Shown piece by piece: positions 1 to 7,978 of a DNA stretch of 64,000 nucleotides; positions within the stretch are counted from its first letter, which is position 1; every line of letters starts with the position of its first letter. A program made the translations under genes and the position numbers. This DNA comes from Subsaximicrobium wynnwilliamsii (lineage in GTDB: Bacteria; Bacteroidota; Bacteroidia; Flavobacteriales; Flavobacteriaceae). The stretch is taken from positions 62,001 through 126,000 of the forward strand of contig NZ_VORM01000002.1 in NCBI RefSeq assembly GCF_007997225.1, in the 5' to 3' direction. The notes below the pieces were generated by a model. It was not told the origin of the DNA. It saw only the letters and a list, made by a program, of their open reading frames with translations, and did no database searches.

Positions 1-122
1 GCTTGTGCCAAATGATTATGTTCAATGGCGTTGAGCAAGGTGTTGGTGATTGCCTGTTGGCCCACAACGTCCTTAAACGTTTGTGGCCGGTATTTTAAGG
101 CTGATACAACAAAATGCTCCAT
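1..122 (-). CDS. dnaX: DNA polymerase III subunit gamma/tau, N-terminal fragment
   Basis: Only the first 40 codons lie in the window; the gene continues past its left edge. The visible N-terminus contains SALKYRPQTFKDVVGQ followed by a helix ending in HNHLAQA. This is the typical start of bacterial DnaX clamp-loader ATPases, just before the Walker A motif. The product would load the sliding clamp and organise the replisome. The ATG at 120-122 is the natural start because the RP and VGQ signature sits at the usual distance from it. No catalytic motif is visible, so the call rests on the N-terminal signature alone. Confidence 0.85.
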   Translation of the reverse strand, partial: MEHFVVSALKYRPQTFKDVVGQQAITNTLLNAIEHNHLAQ

Positions 123-212
123 GAAAAAATCTTAGATGACAAAGTTAAAACTTAAGCTCCTAATTTCGGAATATTGAACTTGTCAATTCTTAGTAGTTAT
201 TAACAGTTTTAT

Positions 213-1148
213 TCAGTTTAATGCGTTTGAAAGCGTTTCAAAAAAGGAAAGCTCCACTTGGTTGTCGCCTTGTTTAGGCTTGCCTATATAGAGCAACCTT
301 CTATCGTCTGCTTGCAGGATTGCATTCACGAATCTCATCTCGCTCTTTGCGATTTTGGTTTCGTAGGTTTTTGAAAAGTAAATATTGTTATCTATTATTT
401 GAACGCCTGCTTCATCACTGTAGTCTTTGCTTTTTGTTGGCACAGTGGTCAAAGGGATTGCTCTCAAAAAGATGAATTTTGGATCACGATTTAATAACGC
501 TTCATCGATTCTTGTTTTTGTTGCAAACTCAAAGTCATACTTATAGAATTGCGGAATACTTTTTTGCACCACCGAGGAGGTCAAAGTTTGGTCAATAAGT
601 AAGGTTTTGTTTTTAAAGTCGATGATTTGAGGCTGTGCAATAATTGAGTCGGTCCATTTTGATGCTTCTGGGGTGGCAGTGGCTCGTTTTATTTTTTGCT
701 GAAGCAGCTCGAGTCCAAACACTAAATCTGCTGTGTTGAGACCTTTTTCGTCAAAAGGGGCAACATGTACAAAATAGGTGGAATTTGGTTCGTCAACGAG
801 TCCAAGTACTAGGCTCCCACTGGGGAACTCGTTTACCTTATCATAAGTGCTGTACTTTAGGTAGGCATAGTTGTTATGCTTGGGATGCTTCATTTTGAGC
901 ACTGCAAATTCAGTATTGTTCACGTAGATAACACTGTCATTAAGGGTCCAGATTTTGCTTAGAGCGCTCTCAATAAATGTATTGTAATTGAGGGCGTTGT
1001 CACTTTTGAATTCTTGGTACTGCACGAGTAAGATTCGGTTTTTTAGCTGCAAGCCAGCATTGCTTTGGTGCTTACTCCCATCAAATTGGGCGAAGCTTTG
1101 AAGACTAAAAAGTGCGCTTAATAAAGTGATATAAAATGAGGGTTTCAT
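213..1148 (-). CDS. Secreted hypothetical protein
   Basis: The product is 311 residues long and I do not recognise a family. It begins with a Sec-type signal peptide (MKPSFYITLLSALFSLQSFAQ) whose probable cleavage site is after AQ at about residue 21, so it is likely periplasmic or exported. I chose the ATG at 1148 rather than the in-frame ATG three codons upstream, because the lysine-led signal peptide then starts directly. The mature part alternates short beta-like segments with charged loops and has no cysteine cluster or obvious catalytic motif. It lies between dnaX and the divergent rnpB gene and is probably monocistronic. Function is unknown. Confidence 0.7.
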   Translation of the reverse strand: MKPSFYITLLSALFSLQSFAQFDGSKHQSNAGLQLKNRILLVQYQEFKSDNALNYNTFIESALSKIWTLNDSVIYVNNTEFAVLKMKHPKHNNYAYLKYSTYDKVNEFPSGSLVLGLVDEPNSTYFVHVAPFDEKGLNTADLVFGLELLQQKIKRATATPEASKWTDSIIAQPQIIDFKNKTLLIDQTLTSSVVQKSIPQFYKYDFEFATKTRIDEALLNRDPKFIFLRAIPLTTVPTKSKDYSDEAGVQIIDNNIYFSKTYETKIAKSEMRFVNAILQADDRRLLYIGKPKQGDNQVELSFFETLSNALN

Positions 1149-1209
1149 GGGAATCAAGACCTAAATGTTTTTCTGCGGAAATATAGCCATAATTAGTTAA
1201 GCTTTATCG

Positions 1210-1217
1210 TATTTTTG
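1210..1217 (+). promoter_or_regulatory. -7 box of the rnpB promoter
   Basis: The octamer TATTTTTG matches the Bacteroidota sigma-A -7 consensus TAnnTTTG. It ends six bases before the predicted 5' end of the RNase P RNA, the expected distance to a transcription start. No clear TTTG is visible at -33. The call is based on motif and position. Confidence 0.6.
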
Positions 1218-1222
1218 CCAAC

Positions 1223-1605
1223 AAGTAGATCGCCTTATCGCTGTCCTGTCCCAATTGCTATTGGGACGGGATGGAGGAAAGTCCGAACACCATAGTGCAA
1301 TCATAGTGGCTAACGGCCACCCACCGTGAGGTGAGGAAAAGTGCAACAGAAAGCAAGTACAGGTCATGCTGTAGTGAAACCAGGTAAACTCTATGTGGTG
1401 CAATGTCATGTAAACTAACGTTGACCTGCCTGTCATCGATTATTTGATGGAGGCAGTCGGGAGCGTGCACGCGCGATTGTTAGAGGGTAGACAGCTAAAG
1501 TTTGCTGGTAACAGTAAACGCAGATAAATGATGAGGGCTTTTCTTTTTTAGGATTTAGATTCTAGAAAATGAAACGTACAGAATTCGGCTTATAGATTTG
1601 CTTAC
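1223..1605 (+). ncRNA. rnpB: RNase P RNA (M1 RNA)
   Basis: This is the catalytic RNA that trims the 5' leader of tRNA precursors. The bacterial type A hallmarks are visible: GGAGGAAAGTCCGAACACCA near the 5' end (about 1273), ACAGAAAGC in the P4 region, CAGATAAATGATGAG near 1520, and the 3' signature ACAGAATTCGGCTTATAG near 1578. The ends were set by pairing AAGTAGATC (1223-1231) with GATTTGCTT (1595-1603) to form the P1 helix with two G-U pairs. A rho-independent terminator follows at once. No protein is encoded here, and open frames across it are shadows. The exact ends could be off by a few bases. Confidence 0.95.
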
Positions 1606-1614
1606 TCAAAAAGG

Positions 1615-1642
1615 CTCCTTGAATTTTCAGGGAGTTTTTCTG
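1615..1642 (+). terminator. Intrinsic terminator of rnpB
   Basis: CTCCTTGAA pairs with TTCAGGGAG (one G-U pair) across a two-base loop and is followed by a run of five T. It sits ten bases after the RNase P RNA 3' helix and is the expected terminator for it. Confidence 0.75.
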
Positions 1643-1864
1643 TTTCTACATAAGATTAATAATGGTGTACCAATTCTGAAAATAGCGCAGTTTAAAGACG
1701 TGCAACGTAAGTAGTATGCCAGAAGTATAGCGTTTCTTTTTTCTACGGAAGATTTTTCGATTGATTTCAAATTTTAAAAAAGGCCTCATTGTATCTTACT
1801 GAAACAGCCATCAACACTCCTGTTTTTCTTCCGAAGCATTCAGAAATAATATCGATCTTATAAG

Positions 1865-2262
1865 AAAAGTCTCCGTGAATCTCTGTGCAAACTCTGCGAA
1901 AGAGCCGGCCAACAATCACTTTTTCCCGGATGCATTCAAAACCAAATACCGATTTCTCAAAAAAAGTCTCAAAAAAAAGTCTCTGTGAACCTCTGCGCAA
2001 ACTCCGCGCGCCTCAGCGAAACAGCCTATCAACACTCACTTTTCCCGGAAGCATTCAAAACCAAATACCGATTTCCCAAAAAAAGTCTCCGTGAATCTCT
2101 GTGCAAACTCTGCGAAGCTCTGCGAAAGAGCCGGCCAACAATCACTTGTTCCCGGAAGCATTCAAAACCAAATACCGATTTCTCAAAAAAAGTCTCAAAA
2201 AAAAGTCTCTGTGAACCTCTGCGCAAACTCCGCGCGCCTCAGCGAAACAGCCTATCAAAACT
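1865..2262. repeat. Higher-order tandem repeat (A-B-A-B), about 217-bp dimer
   Basis: Four related monomers begin with AAAAGTCTC near 1865, 1974, 2082 and 2204. Monomers 1 and 3 are nearly identical, as are 2 and 4, so an A-B dimer has been duplicated. Each monomer is built from degenerate CTCTGYGNAA decamers and then a shared tail containing CATTCAAAACCAAATACCG. Monomer 3 has an extra GCTCTGCGAA compared with monomer 1. Open frames across it are repeat-driven and not believable genes. The stretch from 1643 to 1864, between the rnpB terminator and the first monomer, holds nothing else I can identify. The array separates the 3' ends of rnpB and rsmD. Confidence 0.85.
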
Positions 2263-2843
2263 CAGTCAGTTTCTTCTTCTTCTTCTTCTTCTTCTTCTTC
2301 TTCAGTAGCGATTTCAAAAAAACTAAAACTATTTCCGCCGTAACTTTTCGATTTCACATAATGCTGGAGATCTGATAGATCGGTGCGTTTGGAGTGTTCA
2401 ATCACTAAAATCCCTTCTTCCTTGAGAAGACTGTTTTCAAAAATCAATTGCGCGATCTTAGCAAATTCTTCTTTTGGCAATTCGTAAGGCGGATCGGCAA
2501 AGATCACGGTGTGGGAGCCTTGTGCATGTTCCAAAAACTTGAACACATCGCTTTTGATGGTGTTGATGGTCATTCCGAAGCTTTCGGCAGTTTCATTTAT
2601 GAATTTTATACAGCCGTAATCTTGATCAACCGCTGTGATTTGTTCGCAGCCTCGAGAGGCAAACTCATAACTTAGGTTTCCAGTGCCCGCAAACAGATCC
2701 AATACCGAAATCTCGTCAATGTAATAGCGGTTGTTCAAGATATTGAACAGCGATTCCTTAGCCATGTCGGTCGTGGGCCTTACTGGTAATTTTTTTGGCG
2801 CGGTGATGCGTCGTCCTTTAAATTCTCCTGATATGATGCGCAT
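2262..2843 (-). CDS. rsmD: 16S rRNA (guanine966-N2)-methyltransferase RsmD
   Basis: The enzyme methylates G966 of 16S rRNA in the small-subunit head using S-adenosylmethionine. The product has 193 residues, near the usual family length apart from its tail. It opens with MRIISGEFKGRRI, followed by VRPTTDMAKESLFNIL. The SAM-binding motif is VLDLFAGTGNLSYEF (about residues 47-61) and the catalytic DPPY (FADPPYELP) is near residue 116. The C-terminus is odd: eleven consecutive glutamates encoded by eleven GAA codons, running into the flanking repeat. The gene overlaps the upstream DUF3822 stop by one base (TAATG), so the two are probably translationally coupled. The start is supported by the family N-terminus. 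Confidence 0.93.
   Translation of the reverse strand: MRIISGEFKGRRITAPKKLPVRPTTDMAKESLFNILNNRYYIDEISVLDLFAGTGNLSYEFASRGCEQITAVDQDYGCIKFINETAESFGMTINTIKSDVFKFLEHAQGSHTVIFADPPYELPKEEFAKIAQLIFENSLLKEEGILVIEHSKRTDLSDLQHYVKSKSYGGNSFSFFEIATEEEEEEEEEEETD
2271..2303. repeat. (TTC)11 microsatellite inside the rsmD 3' end
   Basis: Eleven perfect TTC triplets, read as GAA on the minus strand, encode the poly-Glu tail of RsmD. Because the unit is three bases, slippage would change tail length without breaking the frame. Confidence 0.95.
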
Positions 2844-3652
2844 TAGTTAAAGCTATTTAGCAGTGAAAAATAAGCTGATAGATTGGTGGTCGTTATAGAG
2901 CGATCCAATTTGAACTGCTGCTCTGGTTCAAATAACTCCACATGTCTAATATAACGATATGCTATTTGAAAGAGCTCGTTTTGCTCGTCAATATGGCCGA
3001 AGAGATACAATTTAACGGCCTCTGGATCTAACTTTAACTGCTCCACAGTGAATAATAGGTAGTAGATGAAATCTTCTTTACTGTGATAATTGAAGCTATT
3101 ATAAAACTGAAGTTGCTTGTTCTTAATGGCTAGCATTTCAAAGCTGCTGCTGTTCACGTTTAGATAAAGTGCAGTGCCTATGGTTTGGTGCTGCCTTTGA
3201 ATTAGACTTTCAATCAAAACCGTAGAGGCGTGTTTATAAGTAAACTTGCCAAAAGTCTCAAAGATATAATTGTTGATGTTCACTAGGGGTATGAAGACAT
3301 TCATGCTTTTGATACATGGTATCGCATCGTAGGCAAGGTAATCGGTTTTGAGAATCTTAGCGTTGAATTTGAGATATTCTGCCAGATTTTCTTCATCAAA
3401 AAGAGGTTCTGGCACTAAACAGGACAATTCGTTTTGATACACGCAATATACCGCATCAAAGGGTTGTTGGAGAAGACTTTGGGTTTCAATGGCCGCTTTC
3501 AATTTTTCCAAGAGCTCATGAGGGGCCTTCTTTTTCTCAAAAGTGACCGATTTTAGATAGTGCACGGTTTTTTCAGAAGTATCTAGTATGCAAAAAGAAA
3601 GTCCATTCAAACTAATTTGAATGGACAATGCTTTTTTTGAAAGTGTTTTCAA
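2843..3652 (-). CDS. DUF3822 family protein
   Basis: The 269-residue product matches the Bacteroidota DUF3822 family, whose structure is related to the actin/Hsp70-like ASKHA fold. Visible family features are the N-terminal LSIQISLNGLSFCILD, the central VYCVYQNELSCLVPEPLF and a later segment on fidelity-like handling of VFIPLVNINNYIFETFG. Function is not established. It is immediately upstream of and overlaps rsmD by one base, an arrangement known in flavobacteria, which suggests co-expression with the rRNA methyltransferase. No signal peptide or membrane segment is present, so it should be cytoplasmic. The assignment is from remembered family resemblance. Confidence 0.75.
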   Translation of the reverse strand: MKTLSKKALSIQISLNGLSFCILDTSEKTVHYLKSVTFEKKKAPHELLEKLKAAIETQSLLQQPFDAVYCVYQNELSCLVPEPLFDEENLAEYLKFNAKILKTDYLAYDAIPCIKSMNVFIPLVNINNYIFETFGKFTYKHASTVLIESLIQRQHQTIGTALYLNVNSSSFEMLAIKNKQLQFYNSFNYHSKEDFIYYLLFTVEQLKLDPEAVKLYLFGHIDEQNELFQIAYRYIRHVELFEPEQQFKLDRSITTTNLSAYFSLLNSFN

Positions 3653-3721
3653 TGGTTTCGGGTTTATTAAAAGTATGACACTCGTAACCGTTTTCCCAAA
3701 AGGCTTGGGAGGAATTGTTTT

Positions 3722-4459
3722 TTAATCTTGTGCGAGGTTTTTAGGCCAGTTCCCTTTGGTGTAAACTTCGTCCATAGCACCAACTTTGATAGTAGGTCCA
3801 CGAACACCGTCAACAGACATGACCTCTTCTTCTTTAGCGATCAAGTTCTTGTTCTGATCATATAGAACCACCGATTTTTTAACGAAAGCTTCAAACACAG
3901 GAATGCCAGATCCTGACAATCTACCTGCATTAAGCTCAAATTTAGCGCCTTCAGGCCCTATATTTTCAGGAAGATTCATCATGGTCTTGTATCTAGTGTC
4001 TGCCCCGAATAAGGAATCTTTTACAGGTACAGTACCTAGCGTATCTAAAATCACAATATCTCTAGTAGTTTCAACACCACCAAAACGTTTCGTCAATTCG
4101 GCATCGACAACTGTAGAGTCACGGCGCTCAACAATGGTGTAATGTGCAGTATCTACAAAACGTATTAAATTGTCAAAATCGCCATTGAATTCTCCCGTTA
4201 CTGTTCTGTGTGCGAGCTCGGCATCTCTAATATCCTTTAATTTTTTAATGACCACTTTGTAACGTTCGGTTTTGAGCTCATTAAATTTGATCTCACCATA
4301 AACAGAGTCAAAGGTTAGATAGCCCAAATAGATAATCGCTGCCCAAAGCACGATGTGTATGATTGGTTTTATGCCTTTTGGTACAAACCGGTCTATCAAC
4401 CAAACAATTAATATTGTAAGCAAAATAAGACCTACAACAACAAGAATTACATTTAACAT
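3722..4459 (-). CDS. Membrane-anchored hypothetical protein
   Basis: The product has 245 residues. Two hydrophobic segments lie at about residues 2-20 and 33-51, separated by a short basic stretch (DRFVPKGIK). A large hydrophilic domain follows, beginning with a lysine- and glutamate-rich helix around ELKTERYKVVIKKLKDIRDA. This layout suggests an inner-membrane protein with a coiled segment and a soluble domain on one side. I recall conserved homologues across Flavobacteriaceae but no assigned function. About 70 bases separate it from the downstream DUF3822 gene, so it may head the same minus-strand unit. It diverges from the helicase gene across a 200-bp AT-rich region. Confidence 0.75.
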   Translation of the reverse strand: MLNVILVVVGLILLTILIVWLIDRFVPKGIKPIIHIVLWAAIIYLGYLTFDSVYGEIKFNELKTERYKVVIKKLKDIRDAELAHRTVTGEFNGDFDNLIRFVDTAHYTIVERRDSTVVDAELTKRFGGVETTRDIVILDTLGTVPVKDSLFGADTRYKTMMNLPENIGPEGAKFELNAGRLSGSGIPVFEAFVKKSVVLYDQNKNLIAKEEEVMSVDGVRGPTIKVGAMDEVYTKGNWPKNLAQD

Positions 4460-4662
4460 AGTTAGTGTTTTTATTTTTTTATTAAGGAGTTGGACAAATC
4501 TACAATTTTTTTTTATTCGTTAAAACATTGCAGCTAAAAATCAAACAATGTTGAAAGATATAAAATTTGTTTCTAATTTAGCAACATTTTTATGTAATGC
4601 CCCACATTAAATGGTCTTGGGTATTAATCTTATCTTGCAATTAATTGTAAAACCCCATTTTA

Positions 4663-6087
4663 ATGACCGCATCAGATTTTTATAGATTATTAAAGCGCAA
4701 ATTCCCTTTTGAGCCTACTTCCAAACAAAATATAGTCCTGGATCAGTTGTCAAAATTTGTATTTGATGATGCTAAAGATGAACTTTATTTGCTTAAGGGT
4801 TATGCAGGTACGGGAAAAACAAGTATTGTTGGCACCTTGGTATCGCACTTGTGGGAAGCTAAGAAATCGGCGGTTTTGATGGCGCCTACAGGACGTGCGG
4901 CCAAGGTGATTTCGAATTATTCCAAAAAGGAAGCCTTCACCATTCACAAGAAAATTTATTTTCCGAAGAAAAATAAAACCGGAGGTGTGAAATTTGTGAT
5001 TCAGCCCAATAAGCATCGCAACACCATTTTTATTGTGGATGAGGCTTCGATGATTTCAGACAGTACTTCAGACGGGCAGGATCATGAAAGCACGTCGTTG
5101 CTTGACGATCTCATGCAGTACGTCTATTCTGGGCATAACTGTAAATTGCTTTTAATTGGCGATAAGGCTCAGCTGCCACCAGTGAAATCTGATCTTTCTC
5201 CGGCCTTGGATGCTCAAATTTTAGAGTTGCACTATAATAAAAGGCTTATCACCGTTGAGTTGGATGAGGTTGTAAGACAAGAATTGGATAGTGGTATCTT
5301 AGAGAATGCGACACGTTTAAGAGAGGTGCTGCAAAATGAATTTTTTGAGTCCTTTCAATTCAACATCAAGTCCTTTCCCGATGTGATTCGCTTAATCGAT
5401 GGTTATGAGATCATGGATGCCATCAACGATTCTTATTCTGAAAATGGCCACGAAGAAACCGCTGTTATCGTGCGCAGTAATAAACGCGCCAATCTATACA
5501 ATCAAAATATTAGAACCCGAATTCTTTTTAACGAGAACGAGCTGAGTGTTGGCGATTTTTTAATGGTGGTACGAAACAATTATTTCTGGATCAAGCCCAC
5601 CACAGATGCCGGTTTCATCGCCAACGGAGACATCGTGCAAGTGCTTGAGATGTTCTCAGTCAAGGAATTATACGGATTTAGATTTGCAGAAGTAAAAATA
5701 CAAATGGTGGATTATCCCAATATGGCACCTTTTGAAACCGTCTTGCTATTAGACACGCTCGAAGCCGAGACACCATCGCTTACTTATGAAGATAGTAACA
5801 GGTTGTATCAAGAAGTGCAAAAGGATTACCAAGATGAAACCTCAAATTATAAGAAGTTCTTGAAAACGAAGAACAATCATTTTTTCAATGCCCTGCAAGT
5901 GAAATTCGCCTATGCCATTACGTGTCATAAATCACAAGGTGGGCAATGGAACACCATATTTGTCGAGCAGCCCTATCTACCAAATGGCATCGATCGCGAT
6001 TACGTGAGATGGTTGTACACTGCAATCACAAGAGCCAAGGACAAACTGTATCTTATAGGTTTTAAGGATGATTTCTTTGAGGAATGA
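4663..6087 (+). CDS. RecD-like ATP-dependent DNA helicase (AAA_30/UvrD_C_2)
   Basis: The 474-residue product is a superfamily 1 helicase of the short RecD2/Dda-like type found in Bacteroidota. Walker A is YAGTGKTS (about residues 47-54) and Walker B is FIVDEASM (about 123-130). A GDKAQLPPV motif III follows (about 170-178). The C-terminal UvrD_C_2 region contains YAITCHKSQGGQW and WLYTAITRAKDKLYLIGF, motifs V and VI. It probably unwinds DNA during repair or recombination. It lacks the RecB/RecC partners nearby, so it is not part of a RecBCD complex here. A 7-nt tandem repeat starts four bases after its stop codon. Confidence 0.88.
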   Translation: MTASDFYRLLKRKFPFEPTSKQNIVLDQLSKFVFDDAKDELYLLKGYAGTGKTSIVGTLVSHLWEAKKSAVLMAPTGRAAKVISNYSKKEAFTIHKKIYFPKKNKTGGVKFVIQPNKHRNTIFIVDEASMISDSTSDGQDHESTSLLDDLMQYVYSGHNCKLLLIGDKAQLPPVKSDLSPALDAQILELHYNKRLITVELDEVVRQELDSGILENATRLREVLQNEFFESFQFNIKSFPDVIRLIDGYEIMDAINDSYSENGHEETAVIVRSNKRANLYNQNIRTRILFNENELSVGDFLMVVRNNYFWIKPTTDAGFIANGDIVQVLEMFSVKELYGFRFAEVKIQMVDYPNMAPFETVLLLDTLEAETPSLTYEDSNRLYQEVQKDYQDETSNYKKFLKTKNNHFFNALQVKFAYAITCHKSQGGQWNTIFVEQPYLPNGIDRDYVRWLYTAITRAKDKLYLIGFKDDFFEE

Positions 6088-6090
6088 GGT

Positions 6091-6128
6091 TTTTAGTATT
6101 CAGTATCCAGTTCTTAGTATTCAGTTGA
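6091..6128 (+). repeat. 7-nt degenerate tandem repeat after the helicase gene
   Basis: The units read TTTAGTA, TTCAGTA, TCCAGTT, CTTAGTA, TTCAGTT with an exact 7-base period, starting four bases after the stop codon at 6087. Weaker related words (TTTAGTC, TACAGTC) continue to about 6165. The rest of the gap up to the kdsB promoter holds a minus-strand open frame (6183-6380) that I do not consider a gene. Confidence 0.75.
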
Positions 6129-6396
6129 CAATCGTTACTTTTTAGTCTACAGTCTCAGCATTCAAAACTTGCAGATCAAGCTTCAAAACTCATTCCCAAT
6201 ACCTAATACCATATTCAAATGCTTAGGTTTCAATTGCAATACGGGCTTCGCTGCAAAAATTATTTCTAGGCATTTCGTAGTGGTTACTTTTGGGCTTTTT
6301 CCAGAGACTACGGAATCATTTGCAACACCCATCCAATAATAGGTCAAAAACAAAAAAGAAATTAACCATGAATCTAGCAAATTGGCTTAAAAGTTC

Positions 6397-6404
6397 TATT
6401 TTTG
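6397..6404 (+). promoter_or_regulatory. -7 box of the kdsB promoter
   Basis: TATTTTTG matches TAnnTTTG and lies 22 bases before the kdsB ATG. No convincing -33 TTG is present at the usual spacing. Confidence 0.45.
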
Positions 6405-6426
6405 ATTTAAACTCTTATTGATTCAG

Positions 6427-7158
6427 ATGAAGATTATTTCAATGATTCCAGCACGCTATGGTGCATCGCGTTTTCCTGCAAAGCTCATGCAAGATCTTGG
6501 AGGTAAAACAGTAATTTTGAGAACTTATGAGGCTACTGTGGCCACAAAACTTTTTGACGAAGTTTATGTGGTAACCGATAGTGACATCATCTTTAATGAG
6601 ATTGAAACCAATGGCGGTAAGGCCATTATGAGTAAGGAAGAACATCAATCTGGAAGCGATCGCATTGCAGAGGCAGTGGCAGACTTGGATATTGATATCG
6701 TTGTGAATGTGCAGGGCGACGAACCGTTTACCGAACGTGAAAGTTTGGAAAAGGTCTTGAAGGTTTTTCAAAATGACCATGAAAATAAGATCGATTTGGC
6801 CTCTTTAATGGTGGAGATTCACGACTGGGATGAAATCGCCAATCCCAATACTGTAAAGGTCATTGTTGATCAAGATAACTTTGCGCTTTATTTTTCTAGA
6901 AGTCCAATTCCATACCCAAGAGATAGAGAAGCTGGTGCGCGCTACTTTAAACACAAAGGGGTTTACGCCTTCAGAAAACAAGCATTGTTGGATTTTTATA
7001 AGCTGCCAATGCGGTTTCTTGAAGCCACGGAAAAGATTGAGTGCATTAGATATTTGGAATATGGAAAACGCATAAAAATGGTAGAGACCCAAGTAGAAGG
7101 TGTGGAAATCGATACGCCAGAAGATTTGGAACGCGCCAAAAAACAATGGTCAAAGTAG
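6427..7158 (+). CDS. kdsB: 3-deoxy-manno-octulosonate cytidylyltransferase
   Basis: KdsB activates Kdo with CTP to give CMP-Kdo for lipopolysaccharide inner-core synthesis. The product has 243 residues, the family norm. Motifs include the N-terminal nucleotide-binding [32 protein letters not shown] (about residue 95) and the C-terminal [13 protein letters not shown] chose the ATG at 6427 over an in-frame TTG three codons upstream because [12 protein letters not shown] is the usual start. Its last 69 codons, together with 20 bases beyond the stop, are duplicated directly downstream. A HAD hydrolase and a KdnB-like dehydrogenase follow on the same strand, suggesting a Kdo-related group. kdsC is about 26 kb away. 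Confidence 0.95.
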   Translation: MKIISMIPARYGASRFPAKLMQDLGGKTVILRTYEATVATKLFDEVYVVTDSDIIFNEIETNGGKAIMSKEEHQSGSDRIAEAVADLDIDIVVNVQGDEPFTERESLEKVLKVFQNDHENKIDLASLMVEIHDWDEIANPNTVKVIVDQDNFALYFSRSPIPYPRDREAGARYFKHKGVYAFRKQALLDFYKLPMRFLEATEKIECIRYLEYGKRIKMVETQVEGVEIDTPEDLERAKKQWSK

Positions 7159-7407
7159 ATACGCGATTCATCGCGTATAACACAAAGGGGTTTACGCCTT
7201 CAGAAAACAAGCATTGTTGGATTTTTATAAGCTGCCAATGCGGTTTCTTGAAGCCACGGAAAAGATTGAGTGCATTAGATATTTGGAATATGGAAAACGC
7301 ATAAAAATGGTAGAGACCCAAGTAGAAGGTGTGGAAATCGATACGCCAGAAGATTTGGAACGCGCCAAAAAACAATGGTCAAAGTAGATACGCGATTCAT
7401 CGCGTAT
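6950..7407 (+). repeat. Direct tandem duplication of 229 bp covering the kdsB 3' end
   Basis: Bases 6950-7178 are repeated at 7179-7407 with no difference that I can find. The unit spans the last 69 codons of kdsB, its stop and one copy of the palindrome CGCGATTCATCGCG. The left edge (AACACAAAGG) and the junction in the array (AACACAACAA) share AACACAA, a seven-base microhomology at the breakpoint. Confidence 0.95.
7180..7387 (+). pseudogene. Orphan 3' fragment of kdsB
   Basis: This is the second copy of the kdsB C-terminal coding sequence, from the codons for [10 protein letters not shown] to the TAG at 7385-7387. It lacks the N-terminal two thirds including the nucleotide-binding motif, so it cannot encode an active enzyme. 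The complete identity to the parent means the duplication is recent or kept homogeneous by gene conversion. Confidence 0.9.
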
Positions 7408-7898
7408 AACACAACAAAACACGATTCATCGCGTATAACATGACAAAACGCGATTCATCGCGTATAACATGACAAAACGCGATTCATCGCGTATAACATA
7501 ACAAAACACGATTCATCGCGTATAACATAACAAAACACGATTCATCGCGTATAACAAAACAAAACGCGATTCATCGCGTATAACATAACAAAACGCGATT
7601 CATCGCGTATAACACAACAAAACGCGATTCATCGCGTATAACATAACAAAACGCGATTCATCGCGTATAACAAAACAAAACGCGATTCATCGCGTATAAC
7701 ATAACAAAACACGATTCATCGCGTATAACATAACAAAACGCGATTCATCGCGTATAACACAACAAAACACGATTCATCGCGTATAACATAACAAAACGCG
7801 ATTCATCGCGTATAACACAACAAAACGCGATTCATCGCGTATAACAAAACAAAACCCAGTTCATCGCGCACAACAAAACGCGATTCATCGCGCATAAC
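7390..7898 (+). repeat. 29-bp tandem array with a palindromic core, 18 units
   Basis: The unit is CGCGATTCATCGCGTATAAC followed by a nine-base A/C-rich linker such as ATAACAAAA. The core CGCGAT-TC-ATCGCG is a perfect dyad. I count 18 consecutive units here plus one isolated copy at 7162-7175 after the kdsB stop. Differences fall at fixed places: the linker alternates among ATA, ACA, ATG and AAA, and the first CGCG is sometimes CACG. The last but one unit is degenerate (CCCAGTTCATCGCG). All frames contain stops, so it is noncoding. The short remainder up to the HAD gene at 7979 shows nothing else. Confidence 0.95.
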
Positions 7899-7978
7899 AT
7901 CAAATACAAAATCGATCAAACATTAGCATCCATGAAATCCACAATAAACCAGTCCCTTGCCATCAAAAACAGATAAGA

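Noticed and set aside
1885-2375. Several open frames over the 217-bp repeat
   Set aside because: They repeat the same short peptides in different frames and overlap rsmD.
6183-6380. 65-codon minus-strand frame upstream of kdsB
   Set aside because: It has no family resemblance and overlaps the kdsB promoter region.
7390-7898. Possible CRISPR array
   Set aside because: Units of 29 bp follow one another without unique spacers, and no cas gene is in the window.
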